A DNA stretch of 64,000 nucleotides from Nisaea sediminum (GTDB lineage: Bacteria > Pseudomonadota > Alphaproteobacteria > Thalassobaculales > Thalassobaculaceae). The stretch lies in the NCBI RefSeq assembly GCF_014904705.1, contig NZ_JACZCQ010000013.1, forward strand, positions 62,001 through 126,000, in the 5' to 3' direction. The position numbers were made by a program, and so were the translations under genes. Position 1 is the first letter of the stretch. Each line of letters starts with the position of its first letter. This document shows, piece by piece, positions 1 to 7,436 of this stretch. The notes beneath the pieces were generated by a model, which saw only the letters and a program-made list of their open reading frames with translations, was not told the DNA's origin and searched no databases.

Positions 1-935
1 TCGAGGAAGGCCGCCACCTTGCGCGCATTGGCGACATGGCGGTCCATCCGGAGCGGCAGGGTCTCGATCCCCTGCATCAGGTGGAAGGCGTTCTGCGGCG
101 AGAGACAAGCGCCGAAATCCCGCAGGCCCTCGGCCCGCGCCCGCATGCAGAAGGCCTGCGGTCCGAACTCTTCGGCGAAGTCGAGGCCGTGATAGCCCGC
201 ATAGGGTTCGGTCAGGGTCGGAAACTTGCCGGAGGCTTCCCAGTCGAACCGCCCGCCGTCGACCAGAACGCCGCCGATCGCCACGCCATGCCCGCCGAGC
301 CACTTGGTCGCCGAATGCATGATCAGGTCGGCCCCGTGGTCGAAGGGACGGCAGAGATACGGCGTGGTGAAGGTGGAATCGATCATCAACGGAATGCCCG
401 CCTCATGCGCCACCGCGGCGAGCGCCTCGATATCCAGTACCTCGAGGCCGGGATTGCCGATGGTCTCGGCGAAGACCAGCCGGGTCTCCGGCCGGATCGC
501 CTTGCGGAAGCCCTCGATGTCGCGCGGATGGACCTTGGTGGTCTCGATGCCGAAGCGCGGCAGGGTATGGCTGAAGAGATTGTGGCTGCCGCCATAGAGC
601 GCGCTGGAAGCGACGATGTGGGAGCCCGCCCCCATCAAGGTCGCGATCGCGAGATGCAGCGCCGCGTGGCCGCTGGCGGTCGCCACCGCGCCGACACCGC
701 CTTCCAGCGCTGCCATACGCTCTTCAAGCACCGCGACGGTCGGGTTGGAGATCCGCGAATAAATGTGGCCGGCGCGCTCCAGGTTGAACAGCGACGCCGC
801 ATGCTCCACGTCGCGGAAGACGTAGGACGTGGTCTGGTAGATCGGCACCGCCCGGGCGCCGGTATCGCTGTCCGGATGCTGCCCCGCATGCAGTGCGAGC
901 GTGTCGAAGCCGAAAAGATTGCCGTCGGAAGCCAT
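1..935 (-). CDS. metY: O-acetylhomoserine (or O-succinylhomoserine) sulfhydrylase, 3' end outside window
   Basis: The minus-strand frame opens with ATG at 935 and runs off the left edge, giving about 311 residues that start MASDGNLFGFDTLALHAGQ. The LALHAGQ-P-TGA-PIYQTTSYVF opening, the YSRISNPTV segment and the PLP-lysine motif HSATKW (Lys211) mark the Cys/Met-metabolism PLP enzyme family. The HAGQ-type N-terminus and spacing fit O-acetylhomoserine aminocarboxypropyltransferase, which makes homocysteine from sulfide and an activated homoserine in the cytoplasm. A GGGAGGG ribosome site lies about 7 bases before the ATG. About 110-130 residues of the usual ~430 are missing because the window ends. 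MetZ cannot be excluded without the C-terminus. The 323-base upstream gap is described separately. Confidence 0.88.
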   Translation of the reverse strand, partial: MASDGNLFGFDTLALHAGQHPDSDTGARAVPIYQTTSYVFRDVEHAASLFNLERAGHIYSRISNPTVAVLEERMAALEGGVGAVATASGHAALHLAIATLMGAGSHIVASSALYGGSHNLFSHTLPRFGIETTKVHPRDIEGFRKAIRPETRLVFAETIGNPGLEVLDIEALAAVAHEAGIPLMIDSTFTTPYLCRPFDHGADLIMHSATKWLGGHGVAIGGVLVDGGRFDWEASGKFPTLTEPYAGYHGLDFAEEFGPQAFCMRARAEGLRDFGACLSPQNAFHLMQGIETLPLRMDRHVANARKVAAFL

Positions 936-1039
936 GCGCTGTCCCTCCCTGATGGGCGCCGGTCGCGTTCGGGCGCGATCTTCGACGGATGCCTTATCAG
1001 ACGCAAGGAGAGACGCAAGAGAGAAAGGCTCGGAAGGGT

Positions 1040-1137
1040 GCTCTTGCGGCCCCGGGAGTGCCCCTACAGCTCCCGAAACCGCCGGTCAGAATCGAAGGAC
1101 CGCGCCGAAGCGCGGCCCCTCTTTTTGTTCTTTTTTA
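1040..1137 (+). ncRNA. Candidate small RNA antisense to the metY leader
   Basis: Between the start of metY (935) and the end of the next gene (1259) there is no plus-strand coding gene, yet the plus strand holds two consecutive hairpins. The first is CGGGAG/CTCCCG at 1053-1075 with a loop containing CCCCTAC. The second is a terminator-type hairpin at 1097-1119 followed by a long T-rich run. A structured transcript with a Rho-independent end and no ORF is the usual shape of a bacterial sRNA. The 5' end is a guess because no convincing promoter is visible. It could instead be antisense control of metY. This is inference only. Confidence 0.35.
1097..1136 (+). terminator. Intrinsic terminator with no upstream plus-strand gene
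   Basis: A nine-pair stem (GGACCGCGC with GCGCGGCCC, one A-C mismatch, CGAA loop) is followed by TCTTTTTGTTCTTTTTT. The T-run is only on the plus strand, so it terminates rightward transcription. No rightward gene precedes it in the window, which is why a small RNA is proposed at 1040-1137. Confidence 0.7.
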
Positions 1138-1258
1138 GACTTTGAGCACCCTGTTCAACTTGCCCGGAGCAGACGGTAATGCCCCCACAGGAAATGTCAA
1201 GTCGGAGTCAGCGAAGCGACGGAAATGTTACAATGAACCGTTCGTTCGAAGCTAACCG

Positions 1259-1792
1259 TCAGCCCTGTCCGGCGCGCCGCACCGGCAGCACCATCTGCCG
1301 GATCGAAACCGTAGAGCCTTGAATCCTAAGCGCCCTCGGCTCCACGCCCCAGGTGACGAATCCGACGCTCTCATAGAGCGCGCGCGCGGCCGGCGCGAGA
1401 TCCGAAACACCAAGATGTATGTCGGTAACTCCGTCCATGCCACCGGCATGACCGATCGCCGCCTCGAGCAGCGCCCGCCCCATGCCGGCTCCGCGCGCAT
1501 CCCGCTCGACGAACATGGTCCAGAGATGAACCTTGTGCCGGGTCTTCAGCTTCTTTTCGCGGAACAGACCGACACAGCCTTTGAGGCGATCGGTAAAGCC
1601 GCCGAAAACGACTCCGTCCTCCCGGCGCGCAAAAAGCGCGCTGGCATCGGATTCCGTTTGCAGGAAATCGTCCTCCGGAGCGGCGCTGAATGCCGCCGGA
1701 AAGACTTCCAGCGCGCTTTTCCTGAGAGCGAGGAAGGCAGCCGCATCCTGCGCGCCGAGGAGGCGGACCGAGAATGCTGCGCCGCCGCTCAC
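1259..1792 (-). CDS. GNAT-family N-acetyltransferase
   Basis: The 177-residue protein carries the acetyl-CoA binding motif A of GNAT enzymes, RDARGAGMGRALL, near residues 97-109, followed by the typical beta-alpha region ending in YESVGFVTWG. GNAT enzymes move an acetyl group from acetyl-CoA to an amine. The substrate here cannot be read from sequence. The start is GTG at 1792, which overlaps the ubiX stop codon in a GTGA junction, so the two genes are very likely translationally coupled. Nothing in UbiX chemistry predicts a need for an acetyltransferase, so the pairing may be only transcriptional. Confidence 0.85.
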   Translation of the reverse strand: MSGGAAFSVRLLGAQDAAAFLALRKSALEVFPAAFSAAPEDDFLQTESDASALFARREDGVVFGGFTDRLKGCVGLFREKKLKTRHKVHLWTMFVERDARGAGMGRALLEAAIGHAGGMDGVTDIHLGVSDLAPAARALYESVGFVTWGVEPRALRIQGSTVSIRQMVLPVRRAGQG

Positions 1793-2385
1793 GACTCGTC
1801 CTTCTCCCGCCAGCGATGGACCGTTCCGCTGTCGAGATCGAAGAGATCCAGGACCCGTCCGAGCGAATGATCCACCATGGCGGCAATGCTTTCCGGCTTG
1901 GCATAAAAGGCCGGCACCGGCGGCGCGATCACCGCCCCCATGTCCGACAGCGCGAGCATGTTGCGCAGATGCCCCGAATGAAGCGGCGTCTCGCGCACCA
2001 TGCAGACGAGGCGGCGCCGTTCCTTGAGCACCACGTCCGCCGCACGCGACAGCAGCGTGTCGGTCACGCCCGTCGCGATCTCGGCGAGGCTCTTCATCGA
2101 GCAGGGCGCGATGATCATGCCAAGCGAACGGAACGATCCGGAGGCCACGGACGCGCCGATATCCTTGTTGGCATGGACCACATCGGCGAGTTTCTCGACG
2201 TCCCGGACCTTGAAATCCGTTTCATGCGCGAGCGTGACTTCCGCGGCCCGGCTCATGATCAGATGAGTCTCGACCCTTTGTTCTTCGGGAAGCGCCCTCA
2301 GAAGCTCCAGCAGGCGGATGCCATAGACGATTCCGGAGGCCCCGCTGATGCCGACGATCAGCCGCTTTTTTTGTGAAGTTCTCAT
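1789..2385 (-). CDS. ubiX: UbiX flavin prenyltransferase
   Basis: This 198-residue protein matches the UbiX/Pad1 family over its full length. Visible motifs are the FMN-binding GISGASG near residues 13-19, SGSF, the PCSMKSLAEIA segment, RETPLH and PPVPAFY. UbiX joins a dimethylallyl group to reduced FMN to make the prenylated flavin used by UbiD-type decarboxylases in ubiquinone synthesis. No ubiD is present in the window. The ATG at 2385 begins MRTSQKKRLIVGISGASG with only a short leader before the flavin-binding strand. It is the first gene of a two-gene unit with the GNAT gene. A short divergent region separates it from the DUF465 gene. Confidence 0.93.
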   Translation of the reverse strand: MRTSQKKRLIVGISGASGIVYGIRLLELLRALPEEQRVETHLIMSRAAEVTLAHETDFKVRDVEKLADVVHANKDIGASVASGSFRSLGMIIAPCSMKSLAEIATGVTDTLLSRAADVVLKERRRLVCMVRETPLHSGHLRNMLALSDMGAVIAPPVPAFYAKPESIAAMVDHSLGRVLDLFDLDSGTVHRWREKDES

Positions 2386-2544
2386 GACAGAAAATTGCTT
2401 CGCGAATCCAGTGAGTTGCGTCCATTAACCAAAAAACCGCGCAAAATGCCCGACCCCGGGTCGTTGCGCAAGCCCTAAAAGATACCTATCCTTATAATTG
2501 TTGGAGTTGATCTCTCACGCATATCCGAAAGGAGGGCATTAGGC

Positions 2545-2709
2545 ATGGCCGAAGCACAGCGTATCGAGTCGCTGAAGAGACGACACGAGACTCTGGAACG
2601 CAACCTGGAGACGGAACGCACCAGACCCATGCCAGACAGCGCGGCTATCGCGGAAATCAAACGCATGAAGCTCGCGATCAAGGACGAAATGGCCAATCTC
2701 AGTTCTTGA
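2545..2709 (+). CDS. DUF465 / YdcH-family small protein
   Basis: A 54-residue, highly charged, fully helical-looking protein starting MAEAQRIESLKRRHETLE and ending MANLSS. The helix-turn-helix hairpin pattern, with a LKRRHETLE first helix, a short proline-containing turn (RPMPDS) and an IKRMKLAIKDEM second helix, is typical of DUF465/YdcH proteins, whose function is unknown. The start is firm because a strong AAGGAGGG ribosome site sits about 10 bases upstream. The gene stands alone and is followed by a clear terminator at 2756-2789. Confidence 0.82.
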   Translation: MAEAQRIESLKRRHETLERNLETERTRPMPDSAAIAEIKRMKLAIKDEMANLSS

Positions 2710-2755
2710 GCGGCCTGTCTGCCTGCTAAGCGCTCTCAAACGCGAGAGCTGAAAT

Positions 2756-2789
2756 CACCCGCCGAAAAACTCGGCGGGTGTTTGTTTTT
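2756..2789 (+). terminator. Rho-independent terminator after the DUF465 gene
   Basis: A perfect ten-pair stem (CACCCGCCGA with TCGGCGGGTG, loop AAAAC) is followed by TTTGTTTTTA on the plus strand. A second small hairpin, GCTCTC/GAGAGC at 2732-2749, lies just before it. Confidence 0.9.
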
Positions 2790-2794
2790 AGGGC

Positions 2795-3574
2795 CTAGAG
2801 CGCCGTCCAGCCACCGTCCTGGGTGATGCTGCTGCCGGTCAGGTTCGCCGCTCCGTCGCCGCAGAGGAACAGGGCCGCGGCCGCGAGCTGGTCGAAGGTC
2901 GTGAAACGGCCGGACGGCTGCTGTTCGATCAGCAAGCGCCAGGTCGCCTCCGCGATATCGAGCCCGTCCCGCACCGCCCTCGTCTCGATCTGCCGGTCGA
3001 CCAGCGGCGTCTTCACCCAGCCGGGGCAGATCGCATTGCAGGTGATGCCGGAGCCGGCCGTCTCCAGCGCGGTCACTTTCGTCAGGCCCAGCACCGCATG
3101 TTTCGCCGCGACATAGGCGCATTTGTTGACGCCGCCGCCGAAGCCGTGATTGGACGCGATATTGACGATCCGCCCCCAGCCGCGTCGGCGCATACCCGGC
3201 AGCACGGCCGCCGTTCCGTGGAAGACCGCGGAGAGATTGATCGCGATCAGCGCATCCCATTTTTCCGGCGGAAAATCCTCGATCCGGTCGGTGTGCTGGA
3301 TCCCGGCATTGTTGACCAGCACGTCGACGGCGCCGAACCGGCGCTCCGTCTCGACGATCAGATCCGAGATCTCCTCGGGCAACGTCATGTCGGCGCCGTG
3401 ATAGAGCACCTCCACGCCGTGACGCTGCGCGAGGCCGCGTCTTGTCGTCTCGATCTCCGCCGCGTCGCCGAAGCCGTTCAACACCACGTTCGCGCCCGCC
3501 GCGGCGAACGCCGCCGCCAGCGCCGCACCGATCCCGCTGGTGGAGCCCGTAACGACGACCGTCCTGTCTTGCAT
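2795..3574 (-). CDS. 3-hydroxybutyrate dehydrogenase paralogue (second tandem copy)
   Basis: A 259-residue short-chain dehydrogenase starting MQDRTVVVTGSTSGIG, with the cofactor motif TGSTSGIG and the catalytic residues Asn113, Ser141, Tyr154 and Lys158. It is the same length as its upstream neighbour, with no gap in the alignment and clearly related sequence. It keeps the residues known to hold the substrate carboxylate and methyl group in D-3-hydroxybutyrate dehydrogenases (Gln93, His143, Lys151, Trp186, Gln195). The loop after the catalytic serine differs (SNHGFGGG here, SAHGLVAS in the other copy), so chain-length or substrate preference may differ. The ATG at 3574 lies 8 bases after the first copy stops. 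The frame stays open upstream, but that extension reads through the other gene and is not real. Confidence 0.88.
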   Translation of the reverse strand: MQDRTVVVTGSTSGIGAALAAAFAAAGANVVLNGFGDAAEIETTRRGLAQRHGVEVLYHGADMTLPEEISDLIVETERRFGAVDVLVNNAGIQHTDRIEDFPPEKWDALIAINLSAVFHGTAAVLPGMRRRGWGRIVNIASNHGFGGGVNKCAYVAAKHAVLGLTKVTALETAGSGITCNAICPGWVKTPLVDRQIETRAVRDGLDIAEATWRLLIEQQPSGRFTTFDQLAAAALFLCGDGAANLTGSSITQDGGWTAL

Positions 3575-3582
3575 CGGCGCGG

Positions 3583-4362
3583 TTATTGCGCCGTCCAGCC
3601 GCCGTCGAGGGTCATGGTCGTGCCGGTCATGTTGCTGGCGGCATCGCTGCAGAGAAACACGGCGGCGCCGGCGAGCTGTTCGACCGTGGTGAACTGCCCG
3701 GAAGGCTGCTTCTCCATCAGAAGGGCCTGGGTTTCCTTCTCGAGGCTGGTGCCGTTCTTCTCGGCCCGGGCCTCGATCTGCGCGACCACCAGCGGCGTCT
3801 TCACCCAACCGGGGCAGATCGCGTTGCAGGTGATCCCGGACTGCGCGTTCTCGAGCGCCGCGACCTTGGTCAGGCCGACGATACCGTGCTTGGCCGCGAC
3901 ATAGGCCGACTTGTTGACCGAAGCGACGAGCCCGTGCGCGGAGGCGATATTGATGATCCGGCCCCAGCCGCGCTTCTGCATGCCCGGCAACGCCGCGCGC
4001 ATGGCGTGGAAGGCCGCGGAGAGATTGATCGCGATCACGGCGTTCCATCGGTCAACCGGGAAGGCCTCGATCGGATCGGTGTGCTGGATCCCGGCATTGT
4101 TCACCAAGACATCGACGGAACCGAAACGCTTCTCCGCGCTCTGGACCATGTCCTCGATCTCGTCCGGTCTGGTCATGTCAGCGCCGTGATACATCGCGGA
4201 AACCCCGTATTTGGCTTCCAGTGCAGCGCGGCCCTTCTCGATCTCGGCCGCATCGCCAAGACCGTTGATGACGATGTTCGCGCCTTCGGCCGCGAAGGCG
4301 GCGGCCATGGCCGCGCCGATCCCGCTGGTTGAACCGGTAACGAGTGCCGTCTTACCCTTCAT
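3583..4362 (-). CDS. bdhA: D-3-hydroxybutyrate dehydrogenase
   Basis: A 259-residue SDR protein starting MKGKTALVTGSTSGIG. It has the NAD-binding glycine motif, the NNAG strand, catalytic Asn113, Ser141, Tyr154 and Lys158, and the INIASAHGLVAS and WVKTPLV segments typical of D-3-hydroxybutyrate dehydrogenase. The substrate residues Gln93, His143, Lys151, Trp186 and Gln195 are all present. The enzyme converts (R)-3-hydroxybutyrate to acetoacetate with NAD in the cytoplasm, usually in use of polyhydroxybutyrate or ketone bodies. It is the first of two tandem copies and probably shares a transcript with the DUF1192 gene 84 bases upstream. No PHB synthase or depolymerase is in the window. Confidence 0.92.
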   Translation of the reverse strand: MKGKTALVTGSTSGIGAAMAAAFAAEGANIVINGLGDAAEIEKGRAALEAKYGVSAMYHGADMTRPDEIEDMVQSAEKRFGSVDVLVNNAGIQHTDPIEAFPVDRWNAVIAINLSAAFHAMRAALPGMQKRGWGRIINIASAHGLVASVNKSAYVAAKHGIVGLTKVAALENAQSGITCNAICPGWVKTPLVVAQIEARAEKNGTSLEKETQALLMEKQPSGQFTTVEQLAGAAVFLCSDAASNMTGTTMTLDGGWTAQ

Positions 4363-4446
4363 GGAAATATCCCCGTTGCATGCGTGCTCTCTTCGCTCCT
4401 GCGATATAGAGATTGCCGCCCTGCCGCAAGAAGCGACGAAGGGCGT

Positions 4447-4629
4447 TTACTTCTTGAACAGCGACTCCGCCGCCGAGGAAACCGAACGTTTTTCGGCGAT
4501 CATCGCCTCCGCCCGGGAGATTTCCTGCCTCATGTTCTCGATATAGGCCTCGAGGTCTTCGATGTTCCAGTTCGAGAGATCGGTCGGCTTGCGCAGTTTG
4601 TTCTTCGGTTCCAGATCTTCGAATTCCAT
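4447..4629 (-). CDS. DUF1192 small protein
   Basis: A small acidic protein of about 60 residues containing the DUF1192 core (NWNIEDLEAYIENMRQEI near residues 20-37), predicted helical, function unknown. Two in-frame ATGs lie six bases apart at 4635 and 4629. The GGGAGG ribosome site sits directly against the first ATG but about 7 bases from the second, so 4629 (MEFEDLEP) is chosen. It is divergent from trcR, a neighbourhood that fits alphaproteobacteria, and is followed on the same strand by the two hydroxybutyrate dehydrogenase genes. Confidence 0.85.
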   Translation of the reverse strand: MEFEDLEPKNKLRKPTDLSNWNIEDLEAYIENMRQEISRAEAMIAEKRSVSSAAESLFKK

Positions 4630-4827
4630 CCTCATGCCTCCCGTCTTTCCGTCCGTTGCAGGCCCCGCCCGTGAAATGACGCGATTCCCGTGCCCGAATC
4701 AGCGACTAATCGTTGGACCCTCTCGTATCTTGGTCTATATATCCAGCCTTCAGAACAATTCGAACACTCAAGAACGAACGGATCGGCTTGCTGGACGTAA
4801 GCAACGCAGTCCGTCAAAGGAGAAACC

Positions 4828-5394
4828 ATGGCGCAACCGCTGATGCCGAAGGCCACCGCCGTCTGGCTGATCGACAATACGGCGCTGAGCTTCGAACAGA
4901 TTGCCGACTTCTGCGGCCTCCACGCTCTGGAAGTCCAGGCCATCGCCGACGGAGAGGTGAGCTACGGGATCCAGGGCATCGACCCGATCCTGAACGGTCA
5001 GGTCGCCCGCGAGGAAATCGACAAGGCGCAGGCAGACCCGAACTACCGGATGAAGCTGCAGGTCAGCACGCTGCCGAAGCCGCAGGCGCGCTCTAAGGGC
5101 CCAAAATACGTTCCGGTCTCCAAACGCGGCGACAAGCCCGACGCCATCGCCTGGCTCGTGAAGCACCATCCGGAATTGAAGGATGCGCAGGTCGCCAAGC
5201 TGGTCGGCACCACGAAGGACACGATCAACAAGGTGCGCGACCGCACGCACTGGAACTCCCAGAACATCACGGCACGGCATCCGGTGTTGCTCGGGCTTTG
5301 CTCGCAGATGGACCTCGACCAGGCCGTCACGAAAGCAGGCGGCACGGCAGCTCCGCCGGAATCCCAGCTGGAATCGATCTCCGAAGTGCCCTGA
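4828..5394 (+). CDS. trcR: Cell-cycle transcriptional regulator TrcR (DUF1013)
   Basis: A 188-residue protein matching DUF1013 throughout: MPKATAVWLIDNTALSFEQIA at the N-terminus, a first helix-turn-helix-like unit (residues ~10-45), the YVPVSKRGDKPDAIAWL core and a second HTH-like region ending in RDRTHWNSQNI. DUF1013 proteins are alphaproteobacteria-specific DNA-binding regulators. In Brucella and Caulobacter the family was named TrcR and linked to cell-cycle-timed transcription. The ATG at 4828 has an AAAGGAGAAA ribosome site. The gene stands alone with a strong terminator at 5417-5449. It is one of the best lineage markers in the window. Confidence 0.9.
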   Translation: MAQPLMPKATAVWLIDNTALSFEQIADFCGLHALEVQAIADGEVSYGIQGIDPILNGQVAREEIDKAQADPNYRMKLQVSTLPKPQARSKGPKYVPVSKRGDKPDAIAWLVKHHPELKDAQVAKLVGTTKDTINKVRDRTHWNSQNITARHPVLLGLCSQMDLDQAVTKAGGTAAPPESQLESISEVP

Positions 5395-5416
5395 CCGGGC
5401 ACTTACGGAACAGCAG

Positions 5417-5449
5417 ACGGCCGGTCCCTTGACCGGCCGTTTTTCTTTT
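5417..5449 (+). terminator. Rho-independent terminator of trcR
   Basis: A perfect ten-pair stem (ACGGCCGGTC with GACCGGCCGT, loop CCTT) is followed by TTTTCTTTT on the plus strand. The convergent gene ends at 5457, so the hairpin may also help stop leftward transcription. Confidence 0.92.
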
Positions 5450-5456
5450 CCGGCCC

Positions 5457-6149
5457 CTACCCGCCGAGAAACGCCGCCATGTGAAACCGCGCATGGGTCT
5501 CCCCGTAGACGTATTCCGAGCCGACAGGGCAGGCGCGGCGGGCAAGACAGGAACCACCGAGGCAGTCCTCTCCCGCCCCCGAACGCAGGTGAGCCCGGCA
5601 GGCCGCCACGTCATATCCCTCCCCGTCGAAGGCACCTGCCGGACATGCCGAAAGGCACGGGCGGTCGCGACACGTGCGGCACGGGCTGGACGCGGTAACC
5701 ACCGTCGGCAGTTCCAGTCTTTCCTCGAACAGCAATGCCCCCCGATAGCCGTGCCAAAGGCCGTAGACCGGGTGGATCAGGATCCCGAGCGGAGACGGAA
5801 AGACCGGTTCGGCACGCATCGCCCATTGCTGGAACGGCCAGTAAGGCGGTCCGTCCGAAGGCATGGCCGGACGTGCTCCGAACGCCGCTCCGACCTCTTG
5901 GAGCACATCCCGGCTCCAATGATCGAGAGGATCGGCCCCCTCCGGCCGCGCGGCTTCGAATGCCGGCCACATTCCGGAACCGACATGACCGACGAGCAGC
6001 AATGTGGCAACCGGTTTACCCGACTCGAGAACGGGCTCTCCGGCATCGGGATGAAACCCGCCACGGAGAAGCAGGCCATGTGGCGACAGCCTGCGTCCTA
6101 TTTCCTTATAGGTCCGAGCGATTTCCGGACTTTGCGAAGCTGGCGTCAT
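5457..6149 (-). CDS. MMACHC (CblC)-like domain fused to a two-cluster ferredoxin-type Fe-S domain
   Basis: A 230-residue protein in two parts. Residues ~20-145 resemble the cobalamin-processing protein MMACHC/CblC: a LLVGHVGSGMW strand, DPLDHWSR at 73-80, and GILIHPVYGLWHGYRG at 122-137. From memory, the last segment lines up with the human GVCIHPRFGGWFAIRG stretch that holds the disease positions Gly147 and Arg161 (here Gly122 and Arg136). Residues 155-210 have eight cysteines (157, 160, 165, 169, 184, 196, 201, 207) in two CxxCxxxxCxxxCP-like groups, fitting two 4Fe-4S clusters. A role in reductive handling of cobalamin or a related cofactor is plausible but inferred. The gene is usually just called ferredoxin-like. 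It is alone on the minus strand, tail-to-tail with trcR. Confidence 0.6.
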   Translation of the reverse strand: MTPASQSPEIARTYKEIGRRLSPHGLLLRGGFHPDAGEPVLESGKPVATLLLVGHVGSGMWPAFEAARPEGADPLDHWSRDVLQEVGAAFGARPAMPSDGPPYWPFQQWAMRAEPVFPSPLGILIHPVYGLWHGYRGALLFEERLELPTVVTASSPCRTCRDRPCLSACPAGAFDGEGYDVAACRAHLRSGAGEDCLGGSCLARRACPVGSEYVYGETHARFHMAAFLGG

Positions 6150-6340
6150 ATTCGAAATCGCCTATTCCCGACCTTATGTTCCAAACGCGTCATCACAAGA
6201 AATTGGGCATCACGAAAACACGTTTCCCCACCTGATTTTATTTGCTCATGAGCCCCCAGTTGGTTTTATCCTTTTCCCGACACGCGCCAGGCCGGAACGG
6301 GGAACGGAAAAAACCCGCACGGCGGAGAGTATGAGCAAGA

Positions 6341-7342
6341 ATGTTCGACGACCCTAACGATGTTCCGCTGACCGTTGATTTCTTTCTGACGCCGAACTTC
6401 TCGCTGCTCCCGTTCACGGCCGCGATCGAGCCTTTGCGCTCCGCGAACCGCATGTCCGGGAAAACACTCTATCACTGGCGCGTCTTCAGCGAGGACGGCA
6501 AGCCTGTTCCGGCAAGCAATGGCGTCGAGGTGATGACCGTCGGCTCGATCTTCGATCTGAAGGACTCGGACGTTATCATCGTCGCGGCCGGGATAGATGC
6601 CCATCACTACAAGAACGACCGGGTCTTCGGCGCTCTGCGGCGCCTGTCGCGACAGGGCGCGGCCATCGGCTCGGTCTGCACCGGCGCCCATGTGCTGGCC
6701 CGCGCGGGGCTGCTCGAAGACCGGCGCTGCACGATCCACTGGGAGAATCTCGGGGGCTTCTCCGAAGAGTTCCCCGAAATCGACGTGACCTCGGACCTGT
6801 TCGAGATCGACCGCGACCGTTTCACCTGTTCCGGCGGCACCGCGGCGCTCGACATGATGCTGCACCTGATCGCGCGCCAGCACGGCTTCAAGCTGGCGAA
6901 CGAGGTTTCCGAGCAGTTCATCCACGACCGCATCCGCGAGCCGCACGATCACCAGCGCATGGAACTGCGCGCCCGCCTCGGCGTCAGCCATCCGAAGCTG
7001 ATCGCGGTGATCGCCGAGATGGAAGCCAACCTCGAGGAGCCGCTGAGCCAGACCGCGCTCGCCGACAAGGCCGGGCTCTCGACGCGCCAGCTCGAGCGGC
7101 TGTTCCGCAAGTATCTATCCAGCACGCCGACGCGCTATTACCTCAATCTGCGCCTGCAGCGCGCGCGCCAGCTACTGGCCCAGACCAGCATGTCGATCCT
7201 CTCGGTGGCGCTCGCCTGCGGCTTCGTCTCGGCGAGCCATTTCTCCAAATGCTACCGTGAATGTTTCGGCCGCACCCCGCGGGCGGAACGGGCCGTCAGG
7301 CACGACGCGCCGACATTGGTGATGCAGAAACTCGCGGGCTGA
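6341..7342 (+). CDS. GlxA-family AraC-type transcriptional regulator (GbdR/CdhR-like)
   Basis: A 333-residue protein. The N-terminal half is a DJ-1/PfpI-like domain (residues ~8-185) with the nucleophile-elbow cysteine in GSVCTGAHVLARAGLL. The C-terminal half is an AraC-type DNA-binding domain (~215-320) with two helix-turn-helix motifs, LSQTALADKAGLSTRQLERLF and LSVALACGFVSASHFSKCY. This architecture is shared by GbdR, CdhR and SouR, which sense glycine betaine, carnitine or sarcosine. The same window encodes sarcosine oxidase, an MttB-family protein and a dimethylglycine-dehydrogenase-like protein, so a role in methylated-amine catabolism is reasonable. The effector is unproven. The gene lies 94 bases upstream of azlC, on the same strand. 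Confidence 0.85.
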   Translation: MFDDPNDVPLTVDFFLTPNFSLLPFTAAIEPLRSANRMSGKTLYHWRVFSEDGKPVPASNGVEVMTVGSIFDLKDSDVIIVAAGIDAHHYKNDRVFGALRRLSRQGAAIGSVCTGAHVLARAGLLEDRRCTIHWENLGGFSEEFPEIDVTSDLFEIDRDRFTCSGGTAALDMMLHLIARQHGFKLANEVSEQFIHDRIREPHDHQRMELRARLGVSHPKLIAVIAEMEANLEEPLSQTALADKAGLSTRQLERLFRKYLSSTPTRYYLNLRLQRARQLLAQTSMSILSVALACGFVSASHFSKCYRECFGRTPRAERAVRHDAPTLVMQKLAG

Positions 7343-7385
7343 TCCCGGCGGCTTTAGCCCACCTAATTGCATCGCAACAAATTCT

Positions 7386-7400
7386 CGTTTGACGCAAACG
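7386..7400. promoter_or_regulatory. Perfect inverted repeat upstream of azlC
   Basis: CGTTTG-ACG-CAAACG is a perfect 6+3+6 palindrome lying 36-57 bases upstream of the likely azlC starts and 44 bases after the regulator gene ends. Its size and position suit an operator for azlCD. Which protein binds is unknown. Confidence 0.4.
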
Positions 7401-7436
7401 GCGCCGAGCGCGCATCCCTTCCCTTCGAACGACGGG

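Noticed and set aside
936-1258. SAM-II or other methionine-responsive riboswitch before metY
   Set aside because: The leader lacks the conserved GCUAAA-type 3' strand near the ribosome site and the expected pseudoknot stems. The strong hairpin there is oriented as a plus-strand terminator.
2795-4048. A 417-residue fused dehydrogenase reading through both tandem copies
   Set aside because: The upstream part is the first copy in the wrong frame. The real start is the ATG at 3574, giving the family length of 259 residues.
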